Source of the DNA: Billgrantia lactosivorans
GTDB lineage: Bacteria > Pseudomonadota > Gammaproteobacteria > Pseudomonadales > Halomonadaceae
Direction of reading: 5' to 3'
NCBI RefSeq assembly: GCF_003254665.1
Contig: NZ_QHGY01000001.1
Location: 186,001 to 250,000 of the forward strand
DNA length: 64,000 nucleotides
The translations under genes and the position numbers were made by a program. Within the stretch, counting starts at the first letter, position 1, and every line of letters begins with the position of its first letter. Below, in pieces: positions 1 to 6,999 of the stretch. The notes beneath the pieces are model-generated. The model was not told where the DNA came from. It saw only the letters and a program-made list of their open reading frames with translations, and did no database searches.

Positions 1-874
1 GCGTCGTCTGCAGCACGTCGTACAGCGCCCGCGCCGCGATCGAGAGCTCCTGGCCGGCGCCCAGCACCACGCCCACGGTGCGGCGGATCTGCGGCTCGAA
101 GAGCGGTACGCAGCGCGCGCCGAGTTCGTGCATCTGCTCGCGGCACAGGGTGGGCACGGCGCTGACGCCGAGGCCGCTGGCCACCATGCGGCCGACCGTG
201 GCCAGCTGGTGGCTTTCGAAGGCCACCGGGAGCTCGGTCTGCCGGCGCGCCAACGCCTGCTCGAGCAGGATGCGTACCATGGAGGGGCGCTGCAGGGTGA
301 TGAAGTCGTGGGCGAGCAGGGCCTTCCAGTCGATCGACTCGGCCTCGACGAGGGGCGAGTCCGGCGGCAGCACGGCGACGAAGGTATCGTCGAACAGCGG
401 CAGGAAGGCGATGCCCTCGCGGGTTTCCGGCTCGAAGGCGATGCCGAGCTCGACCTGCTGGCGACGCACCATGTCGATGACCTGCTCGTTGATCACGTCG
501 TGCACTGTCACGTTGACCCGGGGAAAGCGCTCGCGGAAGCGCCGCAGCGCGCGGGGCAGCCGGTTGCAGGCGATGGAGGGCATGGCGGCCAGCGCCACCC
601 GTCCGAGCTGCAGGGTGAAGCGCTGGCGCAGCAGCTCTTCGGCGTTGTCCCAGTCGGCCAGCAGGCGCTTCGCCAGTGGCACCAGGGTCTCGCCTTCGGG
701 AGTGAGGCGAACGCTGCGTGTGCTGCGAATCAGCAGCGGGCCGCCCAGGGTCTCCTCCAGCCCCTTGATGGCCAGGCTCAGGGCCGGCTGCGACAGGTGC
801 AGTCGCTCGCAGGCCTGGGTGAAGCTGAGGGTCTGGGCCACGGCGAGAAAGGCGCGAAGCTGCTTGACGGTCAT
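1..874 (-). CDS. LysR-family transcriptional regulator (3' end outside window)
   Basis: Read on the minus strand from the ATG ending at 874, this gives at least 291 residues without a stop and runs off the left edge. The N-terminus begins [14 protein letters not shown], and a LysR-type winged helix-turn-helix ([20 protein letters not shown]) lies near residues 17-36. A type-2 periplasmic-binding-like effector domain follows. It is divergent from the CoA-transferase genes across a 134 bp AT-rich gap, so by the usual LysR logic it probably regulates scoAB and itself. The effector is unknown; acetoacetate, acetoacetyl-CoA or a related acid is a guess from context. Confidence 0.9.
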   Translation of the reverse strand, partial: MTVKQLRAFLAVAQTLSFTQACERLHLSQPALSLAIKGLEETLGGPLLIRSTRSVRLTPEGETLVPLAKRLLADWDNAEELLRQRFTLQLGRVALAAMPSIACNRLPRALRRFRERFPRVNVTVHDVINEQVIDMVRRQQVELGIAFEPETREGIAFLPLFDDTFVAVLPPDSPLVEAESIDWKALLAHDFITLQRPSMVRILLEQALARRQTELPVAFESHQLATVGRMVASGLGVSAVPTLCREQMHELGARCVPLFEPQIRRTVGVVLGAGQELSIAARALYDVLQTT

Positions 875-1008
875 GTGCGAAGGCTCATTTTATAAATGAT
901 TCATATCAATTGATAAAAAAAACAAACTTAACAAATATATTGGGCGGGTCAACACTGTTCAGGTACCGTTATCTGCATCTTCATTTCACAACAAGACGAG
1001 GCTTTGGG
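875..1008. promoter_or_regulatory. Divergent AT-rich control region with 12-bp palindrome
   Basis: This gap is strikingly AT-rich compared with its surroundings. It contains the perfect palindrome TATCAATTGATA at 904-915, a plausible LysR operator core, followed by an A-rich tract. I could not define a convincing -35/-10 pair. The role as shared operator/promoter is inferred from the divergent LysR and scoA arrangement. Confidence 0.55.
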
Positions 1009-1710
1009 ATGTCCGGATTCGACAAGCGCGTGTACTCCTACGAAGAGGCGATGGCAGGGATCGAAAGCGGCATGACCCTGGTTGCCGGTGGCTTCGGCCT
1101 GTGCGGGATCCCCGAGAACCTGATCGCCGAGGTCAAGCGGCGTGGCGTCAAGGACCTGACCGTCATCTCCAACAACTGCGGCGTCGATGGCTTCGGCCTG
1201 GGCCTGCTGCTGGAGGACAAGCAGATCAAGCGCTTCTATGCCTCCTACGTGGGCGAGAACGCCTTGTTCGAACAGCAGATGCTCAACGACGAGATCGAGG
1301 TGATCCTGACGCCGCAGGGCACGCTGGCCGAGAAGATGCGCGCCGGCGGGGCGGGCATACCCGCGTTCTACACCGCCACCGGCTACGGCACGCCGATCGG
1401 CGAGGGCAAGGAGGTGCGTGTCTTCAACGGCCGTCACTATATCCTCGAGGAGGCGTTCCACGCCGATTTCGCCATCGTCAAGGGCTGGAAGGCCGACCGC
1501 TACGGCAACGTGGTGTACCGCGACACCGCACAGAACTTCAACCCGCTGGCGGCCACCTGCGGCAAGGTCACCGTGGTGGAGGTCGAGGAGATCGTCGAGC
1601 CTGGCGAACTGCGTCCCGACCAGATCCACACCCCGGGCATCTTCGTCGACCGCATCATCCAGGGCACTTTCGAGAAGCGCATCGAGAAGCGCACCGTGCG
1701 CGAGGGCTGA
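1009..1710 (+). CDS. scoA: Succinyl-CoA:3-ketoacid CoA-transferase subunit A
   Basis: This 233-residue protein is the alpha subunit of a family I CoA-transferase, which moves CoA between succinate and acetoacetate (or another 3-keto acid). The Gly-rich stretch [13 protein letters not shown] (about residues 27-39) and the GPxGxxxE-like region further on match the SCOT/AtoD alpha subunit. The ATG at 1009 was chosen over an upstream in-frame start at 910 because the protein then starts [10 protein letters not shown], as in family members, and the longer version would lie in the AT-rich regulatory gap. scoB follows 73 bp downstream. AtoD of the acetate CoA-transferase is the alternative name; the sequence reads more like SCOT. 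Confidence 0.9.
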   Translation: MSGFDKRVYSYEEAMAGIESGMTLVAGGFGLCGIPENLIAEVKRRGVKDLTVISNNCGVDGFGLGLLLEDKQIKRFYASYVGENALFEQQMLNDEIEVILTPQGTLAEKMRAGGAGIPAFYTATGYGTPIGEGKEVRVFNGRHYILEEAFHADFAIVKGWKADRYGNVVYRDTAQNFNPLAATCGKVTVVEVEEIVEPGELRPDQIHTPGIFVDRIIQGTFEKRIEKRTVREG

Positions 1711-1783
1711 GCCCACCACGGTTACCGTCGGCATGGGCCGGCATGGCGTATCGCTTCTCCACCGAACACAAGAGGCAAACAAG

Positions 1784-2443
1784 ATGGCACTGACTCGCGA
1801 ACAGATGGCACAGCGCGTGGCGCAGGAATTGAAGGACGGCTTCTACGTCAACCTGGGGATCGGCATCCCCACCCTGGTGGCCAATTACGTGCCGGAGGGC
1901 ATCGACGTGATGCTGCAGTCGGAGAACGGCCTTCTCGGCATGGGACGCTTCCCCACCGAGGATGAGGTCGATCCCGACATGATCAATGCCGGCAAGCAGA
2001 CCGTGACCGCACGCCCGGGGGCGGCGATCTTCGACTCGGCCGAATCCTTCGCCATGATCCGCGGCGGCCACGTCGACCTCACCGTGCTCGGTGCCTTCGA
2101 GGTCGACCAGGAGGGCAACATCGCCTCCTGGATGGTTCCCGGCAAGCTGATCAAGGGCATGGGCGGGGCCATGGACCTGGTGGCCGGCGCCGAGAACATC
2201 ATCTGCACCATGACCCATGCGTCCAAGCATGGTGAATCCAAGCTGCTCGAGAAGTGCACCCTGCCGCTGACCGGTGCCGGCTGCATCAACCGCGTGCTCA
2301 CCGACCTCGCCTACCTGGAGATCGAGGATGGCGCATTCATTCTCAAGGAGCGCGCGCCCGGGGTCAGCGTCGAGGAGATCGTCGAGAAGACCGCGGGCAA
2401 GCTGATCGTGCCCGATCACGTGCCGGAAATGACCTTCGATTGA
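1784..2443 (+). CDS. scoB: Succinyl-CoA:3-ketoacid CoA-transferase subunit B
   Basis: This 219-residue beta subunit carries the family I active-site signature SENGLLGMG. Its Glu47 is the expected residue that forms the glutamyl-CoA thioester. The start ATG lies downstream of the purine-rich stretch AAGAGGCAAACAAG. With ScoA it forms the heteromeric transferase that activates acetoacetate for thiolysis, or the reverse during ketone-body or PHB turnover. The gene ends 73 bp before a strong intrinsic terminator, so scoAB is probably a bicistronic unit under the divergent LysR protein. A 3-hydroxybutyrate dehydrogenase gene lies 3 kb away and would supply the acetoacetate. Confidence 0.92.
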   Translation: MALTREQMAQRVAQELKDGFYVNLGIGIPTLVANYVPEGIDVMLQSENGLLGMGRFPTEDEVDPDMINAGKQTVTARPGAAIFDSAESFAMIRGGHVDLTVLGAFEVDQEGNIASWMVPGKLIKGMGGAMDLVAGAENIICTMTHASKHGESKLLEKCTLPLTGAGCINRVLTDLAYLEIEDGAFILKERAPGVSVEEIVEKTAGKLIVPDHVPEMTFD

Positions 2444-2516
2444 GCTCTGTGCTCGGCACAAGGGCCGGGGCGATGAACTGACCCCGGTCGCTGGACGGTT
2501 CACTCGGCCAGCACCC

Positions 2517-2560
2517 AAGGCCTGGGCCCTGTACTGCACGGGGCTCAGGCCTTTCTGTTT
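2517..2560 (+). terminator. Intrinsic terminator after scoAB
   Basis: An inverted repeat, AAGGCCTGGGCCC against GGGGCTCAGGCCTT with one mismatch, surrounds a loop of about 10 nt. The run CTTTCTGTTT follows. Stem plus T-rich tail and the position just past scoB fit Rho-independent termination. Confidence 0.75.
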
Positions 2561-2636
2561 CAATGTGTGTCGATTTTCTGACCAGTCGGGATGAAACCCG
2601 TCTTCATCGGGATTGAGACGGTTGTCACGGCGTCTT

Positions 2637-2675
2637 GCACAGCGTTATCCACAGTTTCTGTGGATAACGCTGTGC
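2637..2675. repeat. Perfect 18-bp inverted repeat holding two DnaA boxes
   Basis: Positions 2638-2654 pair perfectly with 2658-2674 around the loop TTT; the outermost pair 2637/2675 also matches. Each arm holds a consensus DnaA box: TTATCCACA at 2645-2653 and its reverse complement TGTGGATAA at 2659-2667. It lies between the convergent 3' ends of scoB and the DUF1338-like gene. It could titrate DnaA, end transcription from the minus strand, or both. A bona fide origin is unlikely, as no dnaA, dnaN or gidA neighbours are present. Confidence 0.75.
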
Positions 2676-2681
2676 CTGGTC

Positions 2682-3449
2682 TCAGGTGAGCTCGCAGCGG
2701 GTGTGATGCGGCAGCAGCAGCTCCACGGTACGCTCATGGTCGCTGCTCAGGCGCTTCTGGATCAGCGCCAGCCCGCCCAGGCAGATGCGGTGCTCGTCAC
2801 CCTCGGCGAAGGCGATGCGCTGCGAGCAGGTGGGGTAGAAGCGATACTGCAGCAGCGGCGATACCGGGAAGATGCCGTGGTGACGCTCCTCGCTTCCCGT
2901 GAGGCCGGCGGCGTTCAGGGCGGCGTCGAGGGCGTCGAAGCTGCTGCCGAGCCGCTCGCAGTCGAACCCGGCATGATGCACGCTCGGCCCCATGACGGCG
3001 AACCAGGCCGCCAGGGGGTGCGCGTCGTGGAGCGCACGGTAGAGTTCCCAACTGGGCATGGGCCAGGGGCGTCCGCGGCTCAGCAGGTTCTTGCCACGGG
3101 TATCCTGGGGGTGGGTACGGTTGACCAGCTCGGCAAGGGCATCCCGCGGCTCACGCGACAGGCTGCTGAGCTGGAGTTCCGCCAGCACCAGCCAGGTGCC
3201 GCGGTCGGGTGGGGCCAGCAGGGTGACCAGCAGGCCACGGTCGGCCATGGCGTAGCGGTGCACGGGACGATAGCCGAGGCGGCCCAGGGTGGGCTGCAGG
3301 TCATCGGCGGCGAAGGGAGGCTGATTGAGGGTGAGCAGCGTCAGGTACTCGACCGGGGCATCCGTCGGCCACAGGCGCAGCACGCCCACATCGGGGTGGT
3401 GATGGATGTAGTCGAGCCAGAGCTGCTGGAGAAATTCTTCCCTTTGCAT
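2682..3449 (-). CDS. DUF1338-like protein, divergent
   Basis: This 255-residue protein has no assigned function. I recognise a likely relationship to the short form of DUF1338, whose larger relatives (HglS/YdcJ) are Fe(II)-dependent 2-oxoadipate dioxygenase/decarboxylases. Supporting segments are the LGYRPVHRYAM stretch, the LVLAELQLSSLS stretch and PSWELYRALHDAHPLAAWF followed by VHHAGFD. The first metal-binding His of the family appears replaced (VEYLTLLT where HxAxRT is expected), and the C-terminal Glu region is not obvious, so it may not be a metalloenzyme. The ATG ending at 3449 was chosen because the longer frame would run into grxA. It is followed, after a 143 bp gap on the same strand, by nothing co-transcribed that I can define. 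Confidence 0.6.
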   Translation of the reverse strand: MQREEFLQQLWLDYIHHHPDVGVLRLWPTDAPVEYLTLLTLNQPPFAADDLQPTLGRLGYRPVHRYAMADRGLLVTLLAPPDRGTWLVLAELQLSSLSREPRDALAELVNRTHPQDTRGKNLLSRGRPWPMPSWELYRALHDAHPLAAWFAVMGPSVHHAGFDCERLGSSFDALDAALNAAGLTGSEERHHGIFPVSPLLQYRFYPTCSQRIAFAEGDEHRICLGGLALIQKRLSSDHERTVELLLPHHTRCELT

Positions 3450-3592
3450 CGTGCCGTTCCTTATGTCCAGATGCGCTTGCGCATTAGACCTCAGTATAGG
3501 GGCTGGCGGGGAACGGCTTTCAACGCAGGGAGGAACGTTAAACGGGAAATGAACGCTGGTGACGAGCCGGGGCGATGCCCCGGCGGAAGGCG

Positions 3593-3853
3593 TCACGCCA
3601 GCAGGGCGTTGTCGCGGACGTACTGGTCGAACTCGGTGAAGCCACCGACGTGCTGCTGGTCGATGAAGACCTGCGGCACGGTCGCAACCGGCTTGCCGAT
3701 GGTCTTCTCCAGGTCGGCCTTGCTGATGCCCTCGGCCCAGATGTCCACGTAGCGGTGGCCCTCGATGACGCTGGCGCTCTCCAGGCTCTCGGCGAGCTGC
3801 TGGGCACGAACGCAGAAGGGGCAACCGGGACGGCCGAAGATGACCACGAACAT
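3593..3853 (-). CDS. grxA: Glutaredoxin (GrxA type)
   Basis: This 86-residue thiol-disulfide oxidoreductase aligns from memory over its whole length with E. coli Grx1. It has the redox-active CPFC at residues 11-14, KPVATVPQVF with the cis-proline, and QQHVGGFTEF. It uses glutathione to reduce ribonucleotide reductase, PAPS reductase or mixed disulfides in the cytoplasm. A clear AGGAG ribosome-binding site sits 6 nt upstream of the ATG. It is transcribed away from the inositol-phosphatase-like gene with 119 bp between them, so it probably has its own promoter. Glutathione reductase (53811-55172) is in the same window. Confidence 0.95.
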   Translation of the reverse strand: MFVVIFGRPGCPFCVRAQQLAESLESASVIEGHRYVDIWAEGISKADLEKTIGKPVATVPQVFIDQQHVGGFTEFDQYVRDNALLA

Positions 3854-3972
3854 AGCACTCTCCTGATGGTGTTTTTTGCTCGCGCCATTGTGACGGATGT
3901 GAGCGGCGGCGGCCAATAGCAGGCCGCTAGGGGGCCGATTGGACAGCGCTATCGCGGGCGTCCTGAGCGTCT

Positions 3973-4800
3973 TCAGTACGTCTTCAGCTCGTTGGCGTCG
4001 GCCGCGCGCAGCAGGTCGCCGAGCTCGGCATGCAGTTCCGGGGCGCTGACCAGCAGGTTCTCGCCGTACAGGTCCTCCGGAATGCCCGACGGGCAGGGGT
4101 AGAGGTGGCCGGTACGCGCGCCGGCCTCGCGGGCGATGAGCACCCCGGCGGCGAAGTCCCAGGGCGACACGCTCTCGTAGTAGGCGTCTAGCCGGCCGCA
4201 GGCCACGTCGCACAGGTCGAGGGCGGCAGCGCCGTTGCGGCGCACGTCCTGGCAGTGCTCCAGGATGGCCATCAGCCGGCGCATCAGCGGCGGGCGGCTG
4301 TCGCGCCGATAGGGGAAGCCGGTGCCGACCAGGCAGCGCTGCAGGCTGGTGGTGCGGCTGGCATGAATCGGCTTGCCGTTGCACCAGGCACCCTGACCGT
4401 ACAAGGCGGTGTAGGTTTCGCCGAGGAAGGGCGCGTGCACCACGCCCAGGCGGGTCCGGCCCTCGCTGACCCAGGCGATGGAGACGGCGACGTGGTAAAG
4501 GCCATGGGCAAAGTTGACGGTACCGTCGATGGGGTCGATGACCCACAGCGCCTCGGCGCTGCCCATCACCTCGCGATCCGGCGCGAGCTCTTCGCTGAGT
4601 CGCTGCTCCCCCGGCAGGCTGGCCTCCAGGCGCTCGCTGATCAGGGTGTCGACGGCCACGTCGACGTCGGTGACCAGTTCCTGGCCGTGCTTGAGCTGCT
4701 GGTTGAACGTCTGGCTCTGCCTGGCCGCCACGATCCGCTCGCCGGCCTTCCTGGCGATGGATTCGGCCAGCGCGAGGCGTTGCTGGGGAAGCATGGTCAT
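3973..4800 (-). CDS. Inositol monophosphatase family protein
   Basis: This protein of about 275 residues carries the Mg2+-dependent phosphatase signatures of the IMPase/FBPase/CysQ superfamily: SEELAP (metal-binding Glu70-71), DPIDGTVNF (about residues 89-97) and WDFAAGVLIAREAG near the C-terminus. Likely substrates are inositol-1-phosphate or related sugar phosphates. It resembles SuhB but is not clearly that ortholog. The start is uncertain: GAGGA precedes two ATGs (4800 and 4794), and a third in-frame ATG is at 4815. I list 4800. Confidence 0.85.
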   Translation of the reverse strand: MTMLPQQRLALAESIARKAGERIVAARQSQTFNQQLKHGQELVTDVDVAVDTLISERLEASLPGEQRLSEELAPDREVMGSAEALWVIDPIDGTVNFAHGLYHVAVSIAWVSEGRTRLGVVHAPFLGETYTALYGQGAWCNGKPIHASRTTSLQRCLVGTGFPYRRDSRPPLMRRLMAILEHCQDVRRNGAAALDLCDVACGRLDAYYESVSPWDFAAGVLIAREAGARTGHLYPCPSGIPEDLYGENLLVSAPELHAELGDLLRAADANELKTY

Positions 4801-4888
4801 TTCCTCGTCACGCATGGAGCTGCCAGAATAGCAGTCGCGAGGCGTCCTGCCGAACGGGATTCCCGCCCAACCGCAAAAGGAGAGTGCC

Positions 4889-5335
4889 ATGCTGGCCCCG
4901 ACGCCCGAGCAGTACCGGCGCCTCGACGAGATGGCCCAGGCCTGGCGACAACGCCAGGCCGACGCGTTCGAGGCGGCGCCGGGACGCAACCCGCATCTCG
5001 ACGTCGACGCCCTGTGTTTCCAGGTCTGCCCCGACGCTGGCGAGGCTTCGGCCGGCGCCGACTACCTGGTCGGTGCCCTGATCAGCCCTGTCTCGCTGTC
5101 GCTGGTGCTGTTCCCGGTCTTCGCCAGCGCGGCAGCGCCCGCCGAAGGCCAGCGGCGCGTCTTCGCGCTGCCCTCGGGCCGTTATCCCTTCGTCGCCGAA
5201 GTGCTGGAGGGGGGGCGGTGGCTGTGGCGCTGCGAGCTGCTCGACGATCTCTCCGACGTGGAGACGCGCGAGGAGGGCAGTCGCCTGGCCCAGCGCCTGA
5301 TGGACCGCGTCATGCAGCCCGAGGCCCCCGCCTGA
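4889..5335 (+). CDS. HybE-like [NiFe]-hydrogenase chaperone family protein
   Basis: This 148-residue protein has a textbook AGGAG site 6 nt before its ATG. Segments NPHLDVDALCFQV, GALISPVSLSLVLFPV and FALPSGRYPFVAEVLEGG match the pattern I know for HybE/HupJ chaperones (NPxLxVxAxGF, GxLITPWFMNLVLLP, FPSGxYxF). HybE proteins bind Tat signal peptides of hydrogenase small subunits. No hydrogenase gene is visible here, and the TPWFMN core is changed to SPVSLS, so a repurposed function is possible. Its neighbours (IMPase, bdhA) give no clue. The family call is from memory only. Confidence 0.6.
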   Translation: MLAPTPEQYRRLDEMAQAWRQRQADAFEAAPGRNPHLDVDALCFQVCPDAGEASAGADYLVGALISPVSLSLVLFPVFASAAAPAEGQRRVFALPSGRYPFVAEVLEGGRWLWRCELLDDLSDVETREEGSRLAQRLMDRVMQPEAPA

Positions 5336-5419
5336 GCTTCGTTGCGGCTGGCCCTGGCCGCCGCTCGCGGCTTATGCTTGTGACACCCCATGTTCACGCC
5401 GCCTAGAAGGATATTGCCC

Positions 5420-6193
5420 ATGTCCCATGCAAAGACCGCCGAACCTCGCGTTGCCCTGGTCACTGGAACCGCCAGCGGTATCGGCGAGGCCGTGGTTCGC
5501 CAGTTCCGGGAGCTCGGCCATCAGGTGCTGGCCGTCGATTTCAACAGCCAGGCCCAGGAGAAGGCCGATGCCGTCGGGGCGGCATTCTTCCAGGCCGACC
5601 TCACCGACGGCGAGGCGTGCAAGGCCGCCGTGGCGGAGGCCACCAAGCGCTTCGGGCGGGTCGACATCCTGGTCAACAATGCCGGGATCCAGCACGTATC
5701 GCCGATCGAGGACTTTCCCGAGGCCAAGTGGCGCCAGATCATCGACCTGATGCTGACGGCACCGTTCCTGCTGACCCAGGCGGTATGGCCCTCGATGCGT
5801 CACAACGGCTGGGGGCGCATCGTCAACATCGCCTCGGTGCATGCCCAGGTCGCCTCGCCGGGGAAATCGGCCTACATCAGCGCCAAGCACGGCCTGATCG
5901 GCCTGACCAGGACGGCGGCGCTGGAGGGCGGGCCCCAGGGAATCACCGCCAACGCCATCTGCCCGGCCTACGTCAAGACGCCGCTGGTGGAGAACCAGAT
6001 CGCCGATCAGGCCCGCCTGCACGACATGGACGAGCAGGACGTGGTGGAGCGGATCATGCTCAAGAATGCCGCGGTCAAGCGGCTGATCGACCCCGAGGAG
6101 GTTTCGGGGCTGGTGGCCTACCTGGCCTCCGATGCGGCGGGTGCCGTGACCGGCTCGAGCTGGAATATCGACTTGGGCTGGACCGCCCAGTGA
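5420..6193 (+). CDS. bdhA: 3-hydroxybutyrate dehydrogenase (SDR)
   Basis: This 257-residue classical short-chain dehydrogenase has the TGTASGIG NAD-binding motif (about residues 16-23), the NNAG motif, and a catalytic Ser followed by the YISAK Tyr-Lys pair. The segments ALEGGPQGITANAICPAYVKTPLV and NIDLGW are typical of D-3-hydroxybutyrate dehydrogenases, which interconvert 3-hydroxybutyrate and acetoacetate. The ATG at 5420 follows AGAAGG; an earlier in-frame ATG at 5390 lacks a site. Together with scoAB this suggests a pathway from 3-hydroxybutyrate (for example from PHB) to acetoacetyl-CoA, though the genes are not in one operon. Confidence 0.9.
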   Translation: MSHAKTAEPRVALVTGTASGIGEAVVRQFRELGHQVLAVDFNSQAQEKADAVGAAFFQADLTDGEACKAAVAEATKRFGRVDILVNNAGIQHVSPIEDFPEAKWRQIIDLMLTAPFLLTQAVWPSMRHNGWGRIVNIASVHAQVASPGKSAYISAKHGLIGLTRTAALEGGPQGITANAICPAYVKTPLVENQIADQARLHDMDEQDVVERIMLKNAAVKRLIDPEEVSGLVAYLASDAAGAVTGSSWNIDLGWTAQ

Positions 6194-6305
6194 CACTCTC
6201 GCGGCTTTCCCGGCGCCAGGTCTCGCGGAGGCGCTGTGACCCCAGCCCTGGGCGCTACACTTGCCCTGCTTCGCTCTCGCGTCCTGCTCCGCTTGCGGGT
6301 CCGGT

Positions 6306-6325
6306 GCTGGCCATGCATGGCCAGC
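6306..6325. repeat. 20-bp perfect palindrome in the bdhA/regA gap
   Basis: GCTGGCCATGCATGGCCAGC is its own reverse complement. It lies in the 247 bp between the convergent bdhA and response-regulator genes, next to a second small dyad (GGAGCA, G, TGCTCC at 6332-6344). There is no T tract, so it is not a classical terminator. The rest of the 6194-6440 gap shows nothing I can name. Confidence 0.6.
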
Positions 6326-6440
6326 CCGTTCGGAGCAGTGCTCCTCACCCTGGCAAATGACCTCCGCTGCGACCTGTCCCCGGCGCCGCTTGCCTAGGTG
6401 GCACTCCGCCCGGTGTCGTGAGTCGTCTTGACGAAAATGG

Positions 6441-6980
6441 TTACCGCCGCACCGGCCGCTTCTGCAGCTTGCGCTGCAGGGTGCGCCGGTGCATGCCCAG
6501 GGCGCGGGCGGTGGCGGAGATGTTGCCGTCGTGCTCCTGCAGCACCTTCTGGATGTGCTCCCAGGCGATGCGGTTGATCGACGGCGGGTTGTCGGCCACC
6601 TCGGCTTCGGGGTCGCCCTCGTCGCGGCCCAGCGCCATCAGGATCTCCTCGGCGTCGGCGGGCTTGCACAGGTAGTTGACGGCGCCGAGCTTGATCGCTT
6701 CGACGGCGGTGGCGATGCTCGAGTAACCGGTCAGCACCACGATGCGACAGTGCGGCACCACCTCGAGCAGTTCGGGCAACAGCTTCAGCCCCGAGCTGTG
6801 CTCCAGCTTGAGGTCGAGGGTGGCCAGCTGCGGGCGGTGACGGTGGGCCAGCGTCAGCGCCTGCTCCGCGTCGTTCGCTACCAGCACCTCGTAGCCGCGC
6901 CTGGCCATGGCGCGTGAGAGCACATGGCAGAACATTTCGTCGTCGTCGATGATCAACAGGCGGGTATCGGCGTCTTGCAT
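6441..6980 (-). CDS. regA: RegA/PrrA/RoxR-type response regulator
   Basis: This 179-residue protein has a receiver domain with acidic residues IDDD at 11-14 and the phospho-acceptor Asp56. A Fis-type helix-turn-helix follows at the C-terminus, GNISATARALGMHRRTLQRK. That two-part layout and the MHRRTLQRKL motif are characteristic of the RegA/PrrA/ActR/RoxR class of global redox regulators, which control respiration, cytochromes and energy metabolism. The gene lies 19 bp downstream of its cognate sensor kinase on the same strand. The ATG ending at 6980 is preceded by GAGG, while an upstream in-frame ATG at 7010 would overlap the kinase. RoxR is the Pseudomonas name. Confidence 0.9.
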   Translation of the reverse strand: MQDADTRLLIIDDDEMFCHVLSRAMARRGYEVLVANDAEQALTLAHRHRPQLATLDLKLEHSSGLKLLPELLEVVPHCRIVVLTGYSSIATAVEAIKLGAVNYLCKPADAEEILMALGRDEGDPEAEVADNPPSINRIAWEHIQKVLQEHDGNISATARALGMHRRTLQRKLQKRPVRR

Positions 6981-6999
6981 GGCAACCTCGTCGCGTCGC

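Noticed and set aside
2637..2675. Chromosome replication origin.
   Set aside because: Only two DnaA boxes, no AT-rich unwinding region and no dnaA, dnaN or gidA/rpmH neighbourhood.
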